NCBI GenBank assembly: GCA_025499625.1
Contig: JAFMVD010000022.1
Span: 24,102-88,101, forward strand
Reading direction: 5' to 3'
DNA from: Carboxylicivirga fragile
GTDB taxonomy: Bacteria > Bacteroidota > Bacteroidia > Bacteroidales > Marinilabiliaceae
Length of the DNA stretch: 64,000 nt
Shown: in pieces, positions 63,024-64,000 of the stretch
Position numbering within the stretch: position 1 is the stretch's first letter
Layout: each line of letters begins with the position of its first letter
Position numbers and translations under genes: made by a program
Notes under the pieces: generated by a model
Told to the model about the DNA's origin: nothing
What the model saw: only the letters and a program-made list of their open reading frames with translations
The model's database searches: none

Positions 63024-63908
63024 TTATTTTACAAGAATCAACCGCATCATTAAAACATCGTGTCCTCCAATGCTTACTTTCAATTTTTGTTTTGATGTTC
63101 CCAATTCCTTGTGGTCATACAAATCCCTTATTTTATAGGTTTTATTATTCACCTCTAATGCTCTACCACTCAAATCATCTTTGACAGGGTGCCAGTTCCA
63201 GTCATGATTAACAACAACCTCTTCCTCACTCATATTGACGAACGCAAAGGCCCATTCTCCATCTACTAATGGTTTTGCCCATATTTCAATATTACCTTCA
63301 TCTGAATGACAATATGCCTGAATACCTAATTTATCCTGATTGACAGCAACCACCTCTTTATTTGTCAATATTTCAATTATTTCTTTAGACGCTGAACGCA
63401 AATCATTACCCATAATTAAAGGTGAAGCCAACATAGCCCACATTGCAAAATGCACACGATCTTCAGCTACAGACATACCATTACCTACCTCCATCATATC
63501 AAAGTCATTCCAATGTCCCGGCCCACTATACTTACGAATATCTTTGCGCAACTTAATTATAGGCCACACCCCTAACGATGCCCAGGTTCCATGGCCCACC
63601 TTACAATCCCAACAGTTAATTATATCGCCAGTAACACGCCACATATGCCCCATTTCATCACCCCATTTCCAAGGATCATTATCACCCCATTCGCAAATAC
63701 TGAATAGTATGGGACGGCCTGCTGCACGAATCGCATCACGCATGGTTTGATAAGCACCTTTGGCATTCAGGTTTTCGGTATCACACCAGTCGTACTTAAG
63801 GAAATCAACACCCCATTCAGCATATAACTTGGCATCCTGATACTCAAAGCCACGACTACCTGGATATCCGGCACATGTTGTGGAGCCTGCACAATTGTAG
63901 ATGCCGAA
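63024..63908 (-). pseudogene. GH27 alpha-galactosidase, 5'-truncated
   Basis: The frame encodes about 295 residues of a GH27 enzyme. Both catalytic aspartates are present: the nucleophile in FLKYDWCDTEN and the acid/base in GPGHWNDFDMMEVGNG. The barrel then continues to a C-terminal beta domain ending in MMRLILVK. Upstream, the frame is intact through FGIYNCAGSTTCAGYPG and then meets a stop at 63909-63911. The N-terminal part of the barrel (the usual PPMGWNSW region) is missing and unrelated sequence follows. An internal ATG at 63743 could restart translation, but it lacks the nucleophile region, so the gene is probably inactive. Confidence 0.8.
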
Positions 63909-63928
63909 TTACTGCTGATGCGTTAAAA

Positions 63929-64000
63929 TTAGTCACCAAATAATTTTAGTTGTTCTTTGACATCTTGATTGATTTGATATTCTGTAAGCAGTTCTTGTAT
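63929..64000 (-). CDS. C-terminal end of an unidentified gene, possibly a transposase
   Basis: A frame enters from the right edge of the window and ends at TAA (63929-63931). The visible 23 residues are IQELLTEYQINQDVK followed by EQLKLFGD. Because it lies directly against the broken GH27 gene, it probably belongs to the sequence inserted there, such as an IS element. The fragment is too short to identify a family. Confidence 0.35.
   Translation of the reverse strand: MQELLTEYQINQDVKEQLKLFGD

Noticed and set aside
1..64000. CRISPR arrays or rRNA genes
   Set aside because: No regularly spaced identical direct repeats and no rRNA-like conserved stretches were seen in the window.

Overview
The window looks like a chromosomal piece of a Bacteroidota bacterium, probably a marine or anaerobic member of the Marinilabiliales/Marinifilaceae type; the lineage is an inference. 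Support comes from a SusC/SusD/SusE polysaccharide locus with a hybrid two-component regulator, a type IX secretion-type C-terminal domain, DUF3667 and DUF3109 proteins, several TAnnTTTG-type promoter elements, and low GC with few Shine-Dalgarno sites.

Layout. 1-1362 is the 3' end of an alpha-2-macroglobulin-like gene. 1484-6020 (minus) is a cobalamin lower-ligand and assembly operon (cobQ, a cobD/cobC-like PLP enzyme, cbiB, cobT). 6335-15554 holds a DUF3667 membrane protein, a secreted chimera-like protein, a large BNR-propeller protein, rlmF, small membrane proteins, a duplicated SnoaL-like lipoprotein and a GIDE-domain protein. A cobalamin riboswitch (about 15690-15875) precedes btuC-btuD-btuF. 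18951-23906 carries outer-membrane and secreted proteins, a Lys-rich micro-ORF, DUF3109, a thioredoxin-like protein and a MopE/LTD protein.

24399-37081 is a lysine degradation operon: class III aminotransferase (probable 3-aminobutyryl-CoA aminotransferase), two CoA-transferase subunits, kce, kdd, kamA, kamB and kamC (reactivase), kamD, kamE, thiolase. No kal (ammonia lyase) and no butyryl-CoA dehydrogenase genes are visible. The likely route is therefore oxidative: both halves of lysine become acetoacetyl-CoA and then acetyl-CoA. KamDE needs adenosylcobalamin, which fits the B12 assembly and uptake genes upstream. Most non-overlapping gene junctions in this operon contain inverted repeats.

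37231-45168 holds an AlkC-like DNA glycosylase, gpmI, envelope proteins, a 41-residue membrane micro-ORF and a methyl-accepting chemotaxis protein. 45517-48698 is a mobile zone: an AAA/DUF4143 ATPase, a truncated tyrosine-integrase start, the 3' end of a tRNA gene with a strong terminator (an attachment-site scar) and an IS4-family element.

48869-63908 is a polysaccharide utilisation locus for a galactose-rich polymer, probably beta-1,4-galactan: GH2, SusE, SusD, SusC and GH53 on the minus strand, with a divergent HTCS regulator. A GH27 alpha-galactosidase follows, but its N-terminal part is missing: its frame ends at a junction with foreign-looking sequence near 63909, beyond which another truncated gene runs off the window.
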